43,959 nt of DNA from Pseudomonas sp. BN411. Its GTDB lineage: Bacteria > Pseudomonadota > Gammaproteobacteria > Pseudomonadales > Pseudomonadaceae. The notes under the pieces are model-generated. The model saw only the letters and a program-made list of their open reading frames with translations, ran no database searches and had not been told where the DNA came from. The first letter of the stretch is position 1. The number at the start of each line of letters is the position of its first letter. The stretch spans positions 1 to 43,959 of the forward strand of contig NZ_SSOM01000071.1 in the NCBI RefSeq assembly GCF_029871235.1. The letters run 5' to 3'. Positions 6,572 to 15,702 of the stretch are shown here, in pieces. The position numbers were made by a program, and so were the translations under genes.

Positions 6572-7456
6572 ATGAACCTGTTCGAAGACATGCGGGTATT
6601 CGTGGTCGTGGTCGAGACCGGCGGCTTCTCGGCGGCCGCGCAGCGCTTGAACATCGCAAAATCCGTGGTCAGCCGGCGCATGAGTGCGCTGGAGCGGCAC
6701 CTGGAATGCAGGCTGTTCAATCGCACCACCCGGCGCCTCAGCCTGACCGAGACCGGGATGGACTACTTCGAGCGCACCCAGCGCATCCTTCGCGACCTGG
6801 CCGAAGCCGAGGAGGCAACCCGCAGCCTGCAGAGCGAGTTGCGCGGACGCTTGCGGTTGGCGGCGCCCATGTCGTTCGGGCTCAAATACCTGTCGCCGGC
6901 GCTCAACGAGTTCATGCAGGCCCATCCCGGCCTGGAGGTGGAGCTGGACCTGAACGACCGCTACGTGGACCTGGTCAACGAAGGCTACGACCTCACCCTG
7001 CGCATCGGCCGCCTACCGGATTCCACCCTGGTGGCGCGCGAGTTGGGGCCTTGCCCGCACGCCATCTGCGCCAGCCCCGCCTACCTCGCCGAACACGGCA
7101 CCCCGCAAGTGCCCGACGACCTGCGCGAGCACCAGTGCCTGGGCTACAAGAACCGCGCCAACAGCAGCCAGTGGCAGTTCCTCATGGGGCGTGAATGGCG
7201 TTCAGTGACGGTGCGTCCCAGATTGATCGCCAACAATGGCGAGGTGCTGGTGCAGGCGGCGATGGATGGCCTCGGGCTGGTGTCGCTGCCGCGCTTTCTG
7301 CTGGAGGAAAATCTCGCCAGCGGCCGGTTGGTGGAGGTGTTGCAGGACTTTCCACTGCCCGCTTCGCAGATCTACGCGGTGTGCCCGCCGGGGCGCCGGC
7401 TGCCCGCCAAGGTGAGGGCCTTCATCGACTTCCTGGTGCAGCGCTTTTCTCGCTAG
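6572..7456 (+). CDS. LysR-family transcriptional regulator
   Basis: A 294-aa LysR-type regulator. The N-terminal winged helix-turn-helix (about residues 1-60; FSAAAQRLNIAKSVVSRRMS) is followed by a substrate-binding domain to the C-terminus. The sequence resembles the CrgA/DhcR-like branch of the family rather than the classical catechol regulators. It lies 192 bp downstream of the hydroquinone operon on the same strand, separated by a REP element, and 47 bp before yceH. It may regulate the operon (hap and pnp clusters have LysR regulators), but being downstream and codirectional rather than divergent makes this uncertain. A 7-bp-arm palindrome precedes the start. Confidence 0.85.
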   Translation: MNLFEDMRVFVVVVETGGFSAAAQRLNIAKSVVSRRMSALERHLECRLFNRTTRRLSLTETGMDYFERTQRILRDLAEAEEATRSLQSELRGRLRLAAPMSFGLKYLSPALNEFMQAHPGLEVELDLNDRYVDLVNEGYDLTLRIGRLPDSTLVARELGPCPHAICASPAYLAEHGTPQVPDDLREHQCLGYKNRANSSQWQFLMGREWRSVTVRPRLIANNGEVLVQAAMDGLGLVSLPRFLLEENLASGRLVEVLQDFPLPASQIYAVCPPGRRLPAKVRAFIDFLVQRFSR

Positions 7457-7503
7457 CCGGCGGAGACTAGGCTAGTGGCACTTTTCAGCAGACGGATAGT
7501 GCT

Positions 7504-8166
7504 ATGTCCACCGAGATCCATGCCCAGTTCGCCGACGCTCCGCTCAACGCCATCGAGGCCCGGCTCCTCGGCAGCCTGATCGAGAAGCAGGCCACCACCC
7601 CCGAGTCCTACCCGCTGACCCTCAACGCCCTGGTACTGGCCAGCAACCAGAAGACCAGCCGTGAGCCGGTGATGAACGTCACCCCCGGTCAGGCCGGCCA
7701 GTCGCTGCGCAATCTGGAGTCGCGTGGCCTGGTGAAGCTGGTGATGGGCAGCCGCGCCGACCGTTGGGAGCAGCGCACGGACAAGGCCCTGGAAGTGGTT
7801 CAGCCGCAGCTGATCCTCATCGGCCTGCTGCTCCTGCGCGGCCCGCAGACCCTGGGCGAGCTGCTGACCCGCAGCAACCGCATGGCCGACTTCGACGACA
7901 CCGAAGACGTCCGCCACCAGCTCGAACGCCTCATCGGCCGTGGCCTGGCAGTCCTGATGCCGCGCCAGGGCGGCCAGCGCGAAGACCGCTACATGCACCT
8001 GATGGGCGAGCCGGCCGACCTCGAGGCCCTGCTGGAGGCCCGCGCCAGCCAGCCGGAGCGGGGTGGCGAGGCGCGCGCCGCTGCCGATGCCCGCATTGAA
8101 GAGCTGGAAGCGCGGGTCGCGGACCTGGAAGCACGCCTTGCCCGCCTGGAAGACCGAGGCGAATAA
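7504..8166 (+). CDS. yceH: UPF0502 family protein YceH
   Basis: A 220-aa protein of the YceH/DUF480 family, recognisable from the N-terminal [20 protein letters not shown] and the following winged-helix repeats. Two winged-helix units cover about residues 10-175, and the last 35 residues ([15 protein letters not shown]) form a predicted coiled coil. The family is widespread in Gammaproteobacteria and has no firmly established biochemical role; DNA binding is plausible from the fold. The gene is probably read on its own or from the upstream LysR gene (47-bp gap). Confidence 0.9.
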   Translation: MSTEIHAQFADAPLNAIEARLLGSLIEKQATTPESYPLTLNALVLASNQKTSREPVMNVTPGQAGQSLRNLESRGLVKLVMGSRADRWEQRTDKALEVVQPQLILIGLLLLRGPQTLGELLTRSNRMADFDDTEDVRHQLERLIGRGLAVLMPRQGGQREDRYMHLMGEPADLEALLEARASQPERGGEARAAADARIEELEARVADLEARLARLEDRGE

Positions 8167-8275
8167 CCTCCATACGGGGCGCCGGCTGTCCGTCGATGTC
8201 GCCCCGACGATTTTCCCGGACGGCGCGACCTGCGATGCTGTTCGTACCGTGAAAAAAAGAGCCCCTGAGGTATTC

Positions 8276-9406
8276 ATGAAGATCAGCTCGGACTTCGACA
8301 GCGGCAATATCGAAGTGATTGACGCCAGCAACCCGCAGCAGGTGCTGCTGGCCATGCGGCCGGACCTGAAGAGCCACCACTTCCAGTGGTTCCACTTCAA
8401 GGTCGAGGGCATGACCCCCGGCCAGCGCCATGGCTTCAGCCTGACCAACGCCGGGCAGTCCGCCTACAGCCACGCCTGGACCGGCTACAACGCCGCCGCG
8501 TCCTACGACCAGGTCAACTGGTTCCGCGTGCCCAGCAGTTTCGACGACAAGGGCCTGCACTTCGCCCTTGAACCCACCCACGATCAAATCTGGTTCGCCT
8601 ATTTCGAACCCTACAGCCGCGCCCGCCATGACTGGCTCATCAGTGAAGCCCTGGACAAGACCGGCGCCGAAGTGGTGGCGGTGGGCAAGAGCATCGAGGG
8701 CCGCGAGATTCCGCTGCTGCGCGTCAGCCGCAACCCGAACGCCCAGCGCAAGGTCTGGATCATCGCCCAGCAGCACCCCGGCGAGCACATGGCCGAGTGG
8801 TACATGGAAGGGGTGGTCGAGCGCCTGTCGAAGGAGGGTGATGCCGAGATCGATGCGCTGCTGGCCAAGGCCGACCTCTACCTGGTGCCGAACATGAACC
8901 CGGATGGCGCGTTCCGTGGCCACCTGCGCACCAACGTCGCCGGCAAGGACCTCAACCGCGCCTGGCAGTCCGCTGACGACACCGAGACTCCAGAGGTGTT
9001 CTTCGTCCAGCAGCAGATGCGCAAGGTAGGCGTGGACCTGTTCCTCGACATCCACGGTGACGAGGAAATCCCCCATGTGTTCACTGCCGGCTGCGAAGGC
9101 AACCCCGGCTACACACCGCGCCTGGAAGCCCTGGAAAACGAATTCCGCCAGCGCCTGGTGGACATCGGCGCGGAGTTCCAGACGAGGTTCGGCTATCCCC
9201 GCGACGAACCGGGCAAGGCCAACACCACCCTGGCGTGCAACGCCGTGGGCATGGCCTTTGACTGCCTGTCCTTCACCATCGAGATGCCGTTCAAGGACCA
9301 CGACGACAACCCGCACCCGCGTACCGCCTGGAACGGCGAACGTTCCAAGCGCCTGGGCAAGGATGTGCTGTCGGTGATCGCGGCAATGGTGGACAAGCTG
9401 CGTTGA
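8276..9406 (+). CDS. M14 metallocarboxypeptidase, cytosolic-carboxypeptidase-like
   Basis: A 376-aa zinc peptidase of family M14 with an N-terminal beta-sandwich domain (about 1-120) and a catalytic domain. Zinc ligands are His167 and Glu170 (QQHPGEH) and His260 (DIHGDEE); Glu336 (TIEMP) is placed as the catalytic glutamate. No signal peptide is seen. The arrangement matches the cytosolic carboxypeptidase subfamily, of which a P. aeruginosa member has a crystal structure; its natural bacterial substrate is unknown to me. The frame is open upstream to 8063 within yceH, but ATG 8276 has a GAGG ribosome site and begins the recognisable domain (MKISSDFDSGN). It ends 15 bp before an intrinsic terminator. 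Confidence 0.92.
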   Translation: MKISSDFDSGNIEVIDASNPQQVLLAMRPDLKSHHFQWFHFKVEGMTPGQRHGFSLTNAGQSAYSHAWTGYNAAASYDQVNWFRVPSSFDDKGLHFALEPTHDQIWFAYFEPYSRARHDWLISEALDKTGAEVVAVGKSIEGREIPLLRVSRNPNAQRKVWIIAQQHPGEHMAEWYMEGVVERLSKEGDAEIDALLAKADLYLVPNMNPDGAFRGHLRTNVAGKDLNRAWQSADDTETPEVFFVQQQMRKVGVDLFLDIHGDEEIPHVFTAGCEGNPGYTPRLEALENEFRQRLVDIGAEFQTRFGYPRDEPGKANTTLACNAVGMAFDCLSFTIEMPFKDHDDNPHPRTAWNGERSKRLGKDVLSVIAAMVDKLR

Positions 9407-9421
9407 GCTGAGCGCGCAATG

Positions 9422-9450
9422 AAAAACGGCCCCTGATGGGGCCGTTTTTT
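9422..9450 (+). terminator. Intrinsic terminator after the M14 peptidase gene
   Basis: AAAAACGGCCCC, a 4-base TGAT loop, GGGGCCGTTTTTT. The 12-bp stem with flanking A and T tracts is a classical bidirectional Rho-independent terminator. It may also serve the leftward epsC transcript. Confidence 0.93.
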
Positions 9451-9453
9451 GTT

Positions 9454-9479
9454 GGTGGAAATGAAAGGCTATTTCCACC
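9454..9479. repeat. Hairpin GGTGGAAAT / ATTTCCACC
   Basis: Perfect 9-bp arms around the loop GAAAGGCT, directly after the terminator and followed by CTACGG. The core GAAAGGCTATTTCCA is shared with the hairpin at 328-346, and a degraded relative ending CATCCACCCTACG is near 42887-42917. It is a small dispersed intergenic repeat. Confidence 0.6.
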
Positions 9480-9573
9480 CTACGGCTGGCACGATCTTTC
9501 AGTCCTGCACCGTCGGCCCCCTCTCCCTGAGGGAGAGGGCTGGGGTGAGGGGGAAATGTGGGTACCGAACCCC

Positions 9574-9613
9574 TGTGGGAGCGATTTCAATCGCGAATGA
9601 ATTCGCCCCCACA
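9574..9613. repeat. REP element next to the epsC stop
   Basis: A compact REP: CTGTGGGAGCGATTTCAATC joined directly to GCGAATGAATTCGCCCCCAC, with no central spacer. It ends three bases before the epsC stop codon, on the 3' side of that leftward gene. Confidence 0.75.
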
Positions 9614-9616
9614 ACG

Positions 9617-10558
<942 letters not shown>

Positions 10559-10648
10559 TGGGGTACCTGTAAGACGCGGTCCGGATCGCTATAGCCTGCG
10601 GAGAATCACCCGTTCTCCGCAAGAGGAAAATCAGCGGAAATGCCCGGA

Positions 10649-11542
10649 TTAGTCGGCTGGCACCAGGGGCTGGGACGGCTGGCGCGGTGGCGCCGTGACG
10701 GTGCAGCCGACGGACGCGAGGATGATGCAGAAGATCGCCAGCCACTGCAGCAACGACAGGTGCTCGCCGAGGAAGATCAGCCCGGAAAGAGCGCCGAATG
10801 CGGGCTCGATGCTCATCAGGGTGCCGAAGGTCTGCGTCGGCAGGCGGGTCAGGGCGACCATTTCCAGGCTGTAGGGGATGGCCGTGGAGAGCAGGGCGAC
10901 GCCCAGCGCCACGGGCAACAGTTCCGGGCGCAGCAGGTCGACGCCAGCATGGGCGATGCCGATCGGCGCCGTGAAGATGGCCGCCACCAGCACGCCGAGG
11001 GCCGCGCCCTGCATGCCGTGGTCGCTGCCGGCCTTGGCGCCGTAGAGGATGTACAGCGCCCAGCAGACGCCTGCGCCAAGGGCGTAGGTCATGCCCGTCA
11101 GGTCCAGGTGGCCTCCGGTCTTGCCCAGCGGCAGCAGGAGCCAGAGGCCCAGGGCTGCCAGGCCGATCCAGATGAAGTCGATGGCGCGGCGCGAAGCGAA
11201 CAGCGCCACCGCCAGGGGGCCGGTGAACTCAAGGGCGACGGCGATGCCCAGCGGGATGGTGCGCAGGGACATGTAGAACATCAGGTTCATGCCGCCCAGG
11301 GCCAGGCCGTAGAGGATCAGCGGCTTGAGGGATTCCTTGCTGATGCGTGCACGCCAGGGCCGAAGGACCAGCGTAAGGATGATGGCCGCGAACACCAGGC
11401 GCAGGGTGGTGGTGCCCTGGGGGCCGATTACCGGGAACAGGCTTTTGGCGAGCGACGCGCCGCTCTGGATGGAGGCCATTGCCACCAGGAGGACGGAAAC
11501 GGGCAGCAGGGTGGAGGCGAGGCGGCGCGACAGCGAGGTCAT
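10649..11542 (-). CDS. rhtA: RhtA-like EamA-family amino-acid/metabolite exporter
   Basis: A 297-aa inner-membrane protein with about ten hydrophobic segments in two EamA repeats. It resembles the threonine/homoserine exporter RhtA, for example GLALGGMNLMFYMSLRTIPL in the first half and LPTQTFGTLMSIEPAFGAL in the second. Substrate is inferred from the family only. It is divergent from a XRE-cupin regulator (87 bp between starts), a frequent arrangement for EamA exporters and their local regulators. GC content and codon use match the neighbours. Confidence 0.85.
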   Translation of the reverse strand: MTSLSRRLASTLLPVSVLLVAMASIQSGASLAKSLFPVIGPQGTTTLRLVFAAIILTLVLRPWRARISKESLKPLILYGLALGGMNLMFYMSLRTIPLGIAVALEFTGPLAVALFASRRAIDFIWIGLAALGLWLLLPLGKTGGHLDLTGMTYALGAGVCWALYILYGAKAGSDHGMQGAALGVLVAAIFTAPIGIAHAGVDLLRPELLPVALGVALLSTAIPYSLEMVALTRLPTQTFGTLMSIEPAFGALSGLIFLGEHLSLLQWLAIFCIILASVGCTVTAPPRQPSQPLVPAD

Positions 11543-11629
11543 GGTGGCTGATCCGGCAGAACGGTAGAGGGCTGGCGTATTCGAATGCTAATGTGCAACA
11601 TAATGCGCAAAAGCCAGGGTGTGAGCAAT

Positions 11630-12193
11630 ATGTTGCCCAAATCCGATGAACGTCCCAACGTCCTGGAGCACGTCTCCGAGAACGTCCGCCGCCTGCGCCG
11701 TGCCGCAGGCCTCAGCCAGGAAGCCCTGGCCACTGCTGCCGGCGTCAGCCGGCGCATGCTGGTGGGCATCGAAGGCGGTGATGTGAATGTCAGTCTGGCC
11801 ACGCTGGACCGAATCGCCGCCGCCCTCGGTGTGCTCTTTCCCGATCTGGTGCAACAACCGGATCGCCCCGATCGTTCCCGTATCAATGCTGTGGCCTGGG
11901 TGGGCGCCAAGCCCGGCAGCCAGGCCACCTTGCTGGCCAGTTCAGCGACGCGGCATGAGGTGGAACTCTGGAGCTGGTCGCTGGCACCGGGCGAGCGCTA
12001 CAGGGCCGAACCGGATGCCGAAGGCTGGCGAGAGATGATCTACGTGATCGAAGGTGATCTGACCGTACTGCACAGTGGGGAGACGCATCAGGTAGCGGCC
12101 GGAGATTTTCTGGTGTTCGGAAGCGACCAGCCCTACATCTATGCCAATGAAGGCGAGCAGTTGGTGCGGTTTGTGCGCAATGTCCTCACCTAA
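11630..12193 (+). CDS. XRE-cupin transcriptional regulator
   Basis: A 187-aa regulator with an N-terminal Cro/C1 helix-turn-helix (about residues 13-67; LSQEALATAAGVSRRMLVGIE) and a C-terminal cupin domain (about 110-185; ending SDQPYIYANEGEQLVRFVRNV). XRE-cupin proteins sense small metabolites through the cupin. Its position divergent from the RhtA-like exporter suggests it regulates that exporter. An in-frame upstream ATG at 11585 would add 15 residues; ATG 11630 (MLPKSDERPN) is preferred because the additional segment lies in the probable promoter region. The 87-bp shared region contains two TGYGCA half-sites about 6 bp apart (TGTGCA and TGCGCA), which could be operator elements. Confidence 0.87.
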   Translation: MLPKSDERPNVLEHVSENVRRLRRAAGLSQEALATAAGVSRRMLVGIEGGDVNVSLATLDRIAAALGVLFPDLVQQPDRPDRSRINAVAWVGAKPGSQATLLASSATRHEVELWSWSLAPGERYRAEPDAEGWREMIYVIEGDLTVLHSGETHQVAAGDFLVFGSDQPYIYANEGEQLVRFVRNVLT

Positions 12194-12210
12194 GCCGGCT
12201 TAGTGGGCCG

Positions 12211-12616
12211 GGCATTGCCTTGTGGGGGCGATTTCAATCGCTAAGCGGACCGCAGGTTCGCCCTGATCATCGGCAGGGGGACGGCTGGGCCGTCCTTGGC
12301 GAATGAAATCGCCCCCACAGGAGAAGAGCGCCTCAGCCCACCATCGGAGGTCGGCGTGGGCTAAAGCCCACCCTACAGCAGAGTTGGGCATTGCCTTGTG
12401 GGGGCGATTTCAATCGCTAAGCGGACCGCAGGTTCGTCCTGATCATCGGCAGGGGGACGGCTACGCCATCCTTAGCGAATGAATTCGCCCCCACAGGAGA
12501 AGAGCGCCTCAGCCCACCATCGGAGGTCGGCGTGGGCTAAAGCCCACCCTACAGCAGAGTTGGGCATTGCCTTGTAGGGGCGATTTCAATCGCCAAGCGG
12601 ACCGCAGGTTCGCCCC
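12211..12616. repeat. 176-bp tandem repeat carrying paired REP elements (2.3 copies)
   Basis: GGCATTGCCTTGT recurs at 12211, 12387 and 12563, giving an exact 176-bp period. Each full unit holds a paired REP (left arm GTGGGGGCGATTTCAATCGC, right arm ATTCGCCCCCACA), then the inverted pair GTGGGCTAAAGCCCAC followed by CCTACAGCAGAGT. Units 1 and 2 differ at a few positions (for example GTTCGCCC versus GTTCGTCC), and the third stops after about 54 bp, close to the end of the next gene. It fills the gap between the XRE gene and the leftward 113-codon gene; no ORF was seen in it. Confidence 0.92.
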
Positions 12617-12629
12617 TAGAGCAGGCAGC

Positions 12630-12959
12630 TCACTCCTGCTCGTCTTCATCCTCGGCATCGCCGCCGAAAGCATCAAAGCAGCGCAGGGCGTGTTCGCCAT
12701 CGGTGCCGGCCAGTTTCCAGCAGCCGGTTTCGGCGTCGAAGTGAGCGGCTTGCACGGCGGCCTGGGTGAAGCGCCATTCGCGGCGGGAGCGGCCGTCCAT
12801 GCATTCAATGCGCAGCAGCTGGGCCTCGGGGTCGCCCGATTGGCCGGCGTCCAGCGCTTCCACCAGCGCTTCGTCCAGGTCGAACTCCCAGGCGTGCAGG
12901 TCGTCGATTTCCAGCATGTCGGCGTCGAGCAGGGCGTCCAGCAGGGTTTCGTGGCTCAT
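12630..12959 (-). CDS. Conserved hypothetical acidic protein (possibly DUF5629)
   Basis: A 109-aa, strongly acidic protein beginning MSHETLLDALLDADMLEIDD and ending in a run of Asp/Glu. No signal peptide, membrane segment or catalytic motif is seen. I associate this sequence with a Pseudomonas-restricted family, perhaps DUF5629, but only weakly. An ATG four codons upstream (12971) is possible; 12959 is preferred because GGA lies 7 bases before it. It is 53 bp downstream of the 2OG-oxygenase gene on the same strand and could be cotranscribed with it. Confidence 0.7.
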   Translation of the reverse strand: MSHETLLDALLDADMLEIDDLHAWEFDLDEALVEALDAGQSGDPEAQLLRIECMDGRSRREWRFTQAAVQAAHFDAETGCWKLAGTDGEHALRCFDAFGGDAEDEDEQE

Positions 12960-13012
12960 TGGGGTATCCATCAGTCAGTCGCGAGGCGCTGAATGATATG
13001 CCAGGCCGCCGG

Positions 13013-14113
13013 TCATTGCTCAGTCGAGCTTTCCAGGTACTGCTGGTTTTCCTCGCGGATGCGCCTGGCTTCCTCGTCATAGAGGAAGGGCAGGAACATG
13101 TAGCGGCGACCGGAGGTGACGGGCGTGGCCTCGTGCAACAGCGAACAGGAGAACACCACGGCGCCGCCGGTTGGCGCGTTGTAGAGGCTGCGGCCGAACT
13201 CCGGGAAACGCAGCTGGCCGCCTTCGTACTCGCCGCTGTTGAGGAACAGGGAAACGGCGAAGCGGCGGTGTGCGGTGCCCTTGGTGGTGTTGTCGCGGTG
13301 GGGGCGGAAGTGGCCGCCTTCGCTGGCGTCGTAGCACGCCACCAGGTAGCGCTCCATGCGCGTGGCATGGAACTGGAAGGCCTTCTGGATCTCCGGGACC
13401 AGGCGCAGGGTGATGCGATGCATGCAGGACTGGCACAGTTGCTGGTCTTCGAGGGCGCAATCGCGGCGGCGCTTGTGGTCGTACTTGACCACTTCGACCG
13501 TCTTGCCGTCGCGCTCGATCATGTAGCCCGAGTCGGCGCCGCCGTGATGGTCGTAGTAGTCGATCAGCGTCTTGCACAGTTCGGGTTCGAAGATGCGTGG
13601 CACCACCAGCACCGGCGCTTGGGGCAGGGCGGGCGCGGCCGGCGGAATGGGTTCCTGGGCCTTTAGCAGGGCGATGAGGGTATCGATATGGCCTTCGCCG
13701 CCGGGCAGGATCGGCAGCACGGCGATCACCCGCAGGCGGGCGTCGAGCAGGTAGGTCGTCTGGCGGATGGCGCCGTTCTCGCGCTGCACGCCAAACAGGT
13801 TGCAGATGCTGCGGTCCATGTCCCAGAAGAAACGGATGCCCGGTAACAGGTCGCGCACGCGCTGTTGTTCCCGGTCGCGCGGGTCGGCGGTCACACCGAA
13901 GAAAGCTGCCTGGTCGTCGTCGAAGCACTCGCGGCGGGCCAGCAGGTCGCTCAGCACCCGCGCCGCTGTCGGGTCCGCGGAGGAGCCGAGGAAGCACAGG
14001 ACGATGTAGCGCCCGGCGGTGGTATCGAAGGTGAAGCGTTCGCGGCTGGGGGTGCTGCTGGTGAACCAGGGCACCGCTTCGCCCGGGGGCACGGGTGAGT
14101 TGCGCTGGGTCAT
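13013..14113 (-). CDS. Peroxiredoxin-like domain fused to a 2-oxoglutarate/Fe(II) oxygenase
   Basis: A 366-aa two-domain protein. Residues 10-155 have the thioredoxin-fold pattern of AhpC/TSA peroxiredoxins, but the position expected for the peroxidatic cysteine is alanine (about residue 50, in SSADPTAARV), so classic peroxidase activity is unlikely. Residues 165-345 are a prolyl-4-hydroxylase-like 2OG-Fe(II) domain with iron ligands His272 and Asp274 (PHRDN) and His327 (LLHEAT), and 2OG-binding Arg336 or Arg337 (SGRRYM). A Cys pair, Cys227 and Cys230 (LCQSC), joins the two halves. The ATG at 14113 has a GGAGA ribosome site. The hydroxylated substrate is unknown. Confidence 0.85.
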   Translation of the reverse strand: MTQRNSPVPPGEAVPWFTSSTPSRERFTFDTTAGRYIVLCFLGSSADPTAARVLSDLLARRECFDDDQAAFFGVTADPRDREQQRVRDLLPGIRFFWDMDRSICNLFGVQRENGAIRQTTYLLDARLRVIAVLPILPGGEGHIDTLIALLKAQEPIPPAAPALPQAPVLVVPRIFEPELCKTLIDYYDHHGGADSGYMIERDGKTVEVVKYDHKRRRDCALEDQQLCQSCMHRITLRLVPEIQKAFQFHATRMERYLVACYDASEGGHFRPHRDNTTKGTAHRRFAVSLFLNSGEYEGGQLRFPEFGRSLYNAPTGGAVVFSCSLLHEATPVTSGRRYMFLPFLYDEEARRIREENQQYLESSTEQ

Positions 14114-14242
14114 GGTGGTCTCCGTTCGCCTAACCAGAACCTAGTCCAATTGCCGGACGCGTGCCTCCCGGTCCGCCAGACGCGTCTTCGCAGGGCATGA
14201 CCGGTGCTTTACTCATTCCCAGACGCCCAAGGAGCAACCTGG

Positions 14243-15229
14243 ATGATCCACTACTACGCGCAGGATGGCGGCGTCCTGCACGCCAGCGCTGGCCAGCCCG
14301 GCGTGGCCATTCCCCCGGCCACCCTGTGGATCGACCTGATGGACCCCGAACCGGAAGAAGCAGCCTTCATCGGCCGGTCGCTGGGGGTGGAAATCCCTTC
14401 TCGCGAGGCCATCGTCGAGATCGAGGAAACCTCGCGCCTCTATCAGCACGCCGGCACCCTCTACATGAACGCCACCCTGGTGAGCGGCCTGCGCGAGCAG
14501 CGGCCGATCTCCAGCGACGTGATGTTCGTGGTGGCGCCCGACTACCTGGTAACGGTGCGCTACGCCAACCTGCCGTTCTTCGAATACCTGGAAGACAAGT
14601 TCCTCCGCGAGCCTGAAACCCACGCCTCCAGCGAGCAGATATTCCTGTCCCTGTGCGGCAGCGTGGTGGATCACATCGCCGACATGCTGGAGCTGATGCA
14701 GCGCGAGCTGGACGAGATGTCTGGTGCGGTGTTCAGCGAGGAGCGTGGTGCCGCGCCGCAGCGCAAGGGCAGCCGCACCGACCTGCAGCAGGTGGTCAAA
14801 CGCCTGGGTCGTAACAACTCGGGCCTGGTGAAGCTGCGCGAGAGCCTGATCAGCATGGGGCGGGTGCTGGACTATTCGAACGCGTGGTCGGAGCTCTGGC
14901 TGAGCGAGCCCGGCCTGGACCGTTCGCGTTCCATCGAGCGGGACATCCGCTCGCTGGTGGACTACGTGGCGAAGATGTTCGACGAGATCGCCTTCCTGCT
15001 CAGCGCCACCCTGGGGCTGATCGATATCGAGCAGAACAGCATCATCAAGGTGTTCTCCATCGCCGCCGTGCTCTTCCTGCCGCCGACCCTGGTGGGCACG
15101 GTGTATGGCATGAACTTCAGGTCCATGCCGGAACTGGACTGGGCCTTCGGCTACCCGGTGGCACTGGGATTGATGGTGGTGTCGGCGATCCTGCCGTACG
15201 CCTGGTTCAAGTGGAAAGGCTGGTTCTGA
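14243..15229 (+). CDS. CorA/ZntB-family metal ion transporter
   Basis: A 328-aa CorA-superfamily protein. A cytoplasmic domain with long helices (about 1-265) precedes two C-terminal membrane segments (about 268-290 and 302-322). The signature YGMNF lies between them and is followed by MPELDW in the short periplasmic loop, as in CorA proteins. It probably moves Mg2+, Co2+ or a related divalent cation across the inner membrane; the ion cannot be told from the sequence. ATG 14243 has AAGGAG 8 bases upstream, which decides against an in-frame ATG at 14204. It ends one base before the stop of the convergent next gene. Confidence 0.9.
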   Translation: MIHYYAQDGGVLHASAGQPGVAIPPATLWIDLMDPEPEEAAFIGRSLGVEIPSREAIVEIEETSRLYQHAGTLYMNATLVSGLREQRPISSDVMFVVAPDYLVTVRYANLPFFEYLEDKFLREPETHASSEQIFLSLCGSVVDHIADMLELMQRELDEMSGAVFSEERGAAPQRKGSRTDLQQVVKRLGRNNSGLVKLRESLISMGRVLDYSNAWSELWLSEPGLDRSRSIERDIRSLVDYVAKMFDEIAFLLSATLGLIDIEQNSIIKVFSIAAVLFLPPTLVGTVYGMNFRSMPELDWAFGYPVALGLMVVSAILPYAWFKWKGWF

Positions 15230-15230
15230 T

Positions 15231-15551
15231 TCAGGGCTTGCGCGCATCCAGCAGGGTGTCGGCTTCGGCGATGTGAGCCTTGCGCGACTTGCGCTCGAAC
15301 AGGCACAGCTCGCGACCGCGCTGGTTCTTCATGTGAGGCTGCGGGTAGCGGCCTTCCAGCACCAGGGCGGTCAACCCCAGAGAATCATCGAAGAGCACCG
15401 GCTGGCCGGCGGGGCGGACGTCCTTCAGGCCGCTGACAGCCTTGCAGGCACTGAGCAGGCGGGCGTCGTGCTCCTGCCAGGCCTGGTCGCTGGAGGCGTG
15501 GGCCTGGGCGGCGAAGAGCGTGGCCAGCAGCAGCGGGAGCGAGTTTTTCAA
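15231..15551 (-). CDS. Small exported hypothetical protein with TTG start
   Basis: A 106-aa product if read from TTG 15551. It begins with a clean signal peptide (KNSLPLLLATLFAAQAHA) and continues with a short mature domain containing two cysteines (SACKAV, ELCLFE) that could form a periplasmic disulfide. The TTG has GAGG about 8 bases upstream, and upstream in-frame sequence lacks coding character, so a rare start is preferred over extension to 15656. The function is not recognised. Its 3' end abuts corA tail to tail with one base between stops. Confidence 0.7.
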   Translation of the reverse strand: MKNSLPLLLATLFAAQAHASSDQAWQEHDARLLSACKAVSGLKDVRPAGQPVLFDDSLGLTALVLEGRYPQPHMKNQRGRELCLFERKSRKAHIAEADTLLDARKP

Positions 15552-15612
15552 GGAATGGGCCTCGGGTGGGGTTGGCGATCTGCTATGGACCGCCGGCGAA
15601 CGCCCGGGTTTC

Positions 15613-15696
15613 GTAGGTCGGTGCGGGCCACGCTGGTCTGAGGCCGCGAAGCCCAACGATGCACTGCTGGGCTTCGTTGGGCTCAGCCCGATCTAC
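15613..15696. repeat. Inverted-repeat element GTAGGTCGG...CTAC with nested GAAGCCCA/TGGGCTTC hairpin
   Basis: GAAGCCCA and TGGGCTTC form a perfect 8-bp stem inside a larger imperfect pairing that starts GTAGGTCGG and ends CCGATCTAC. It resembles the common Pseudomonas intergenic repeats related to the CGTTGGGCTTCGC sequence also present near 27931. It lies between two small leftward genes. Confidence 0.55.
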
Positions 15697-15702
15697 GGCT
15701 TC

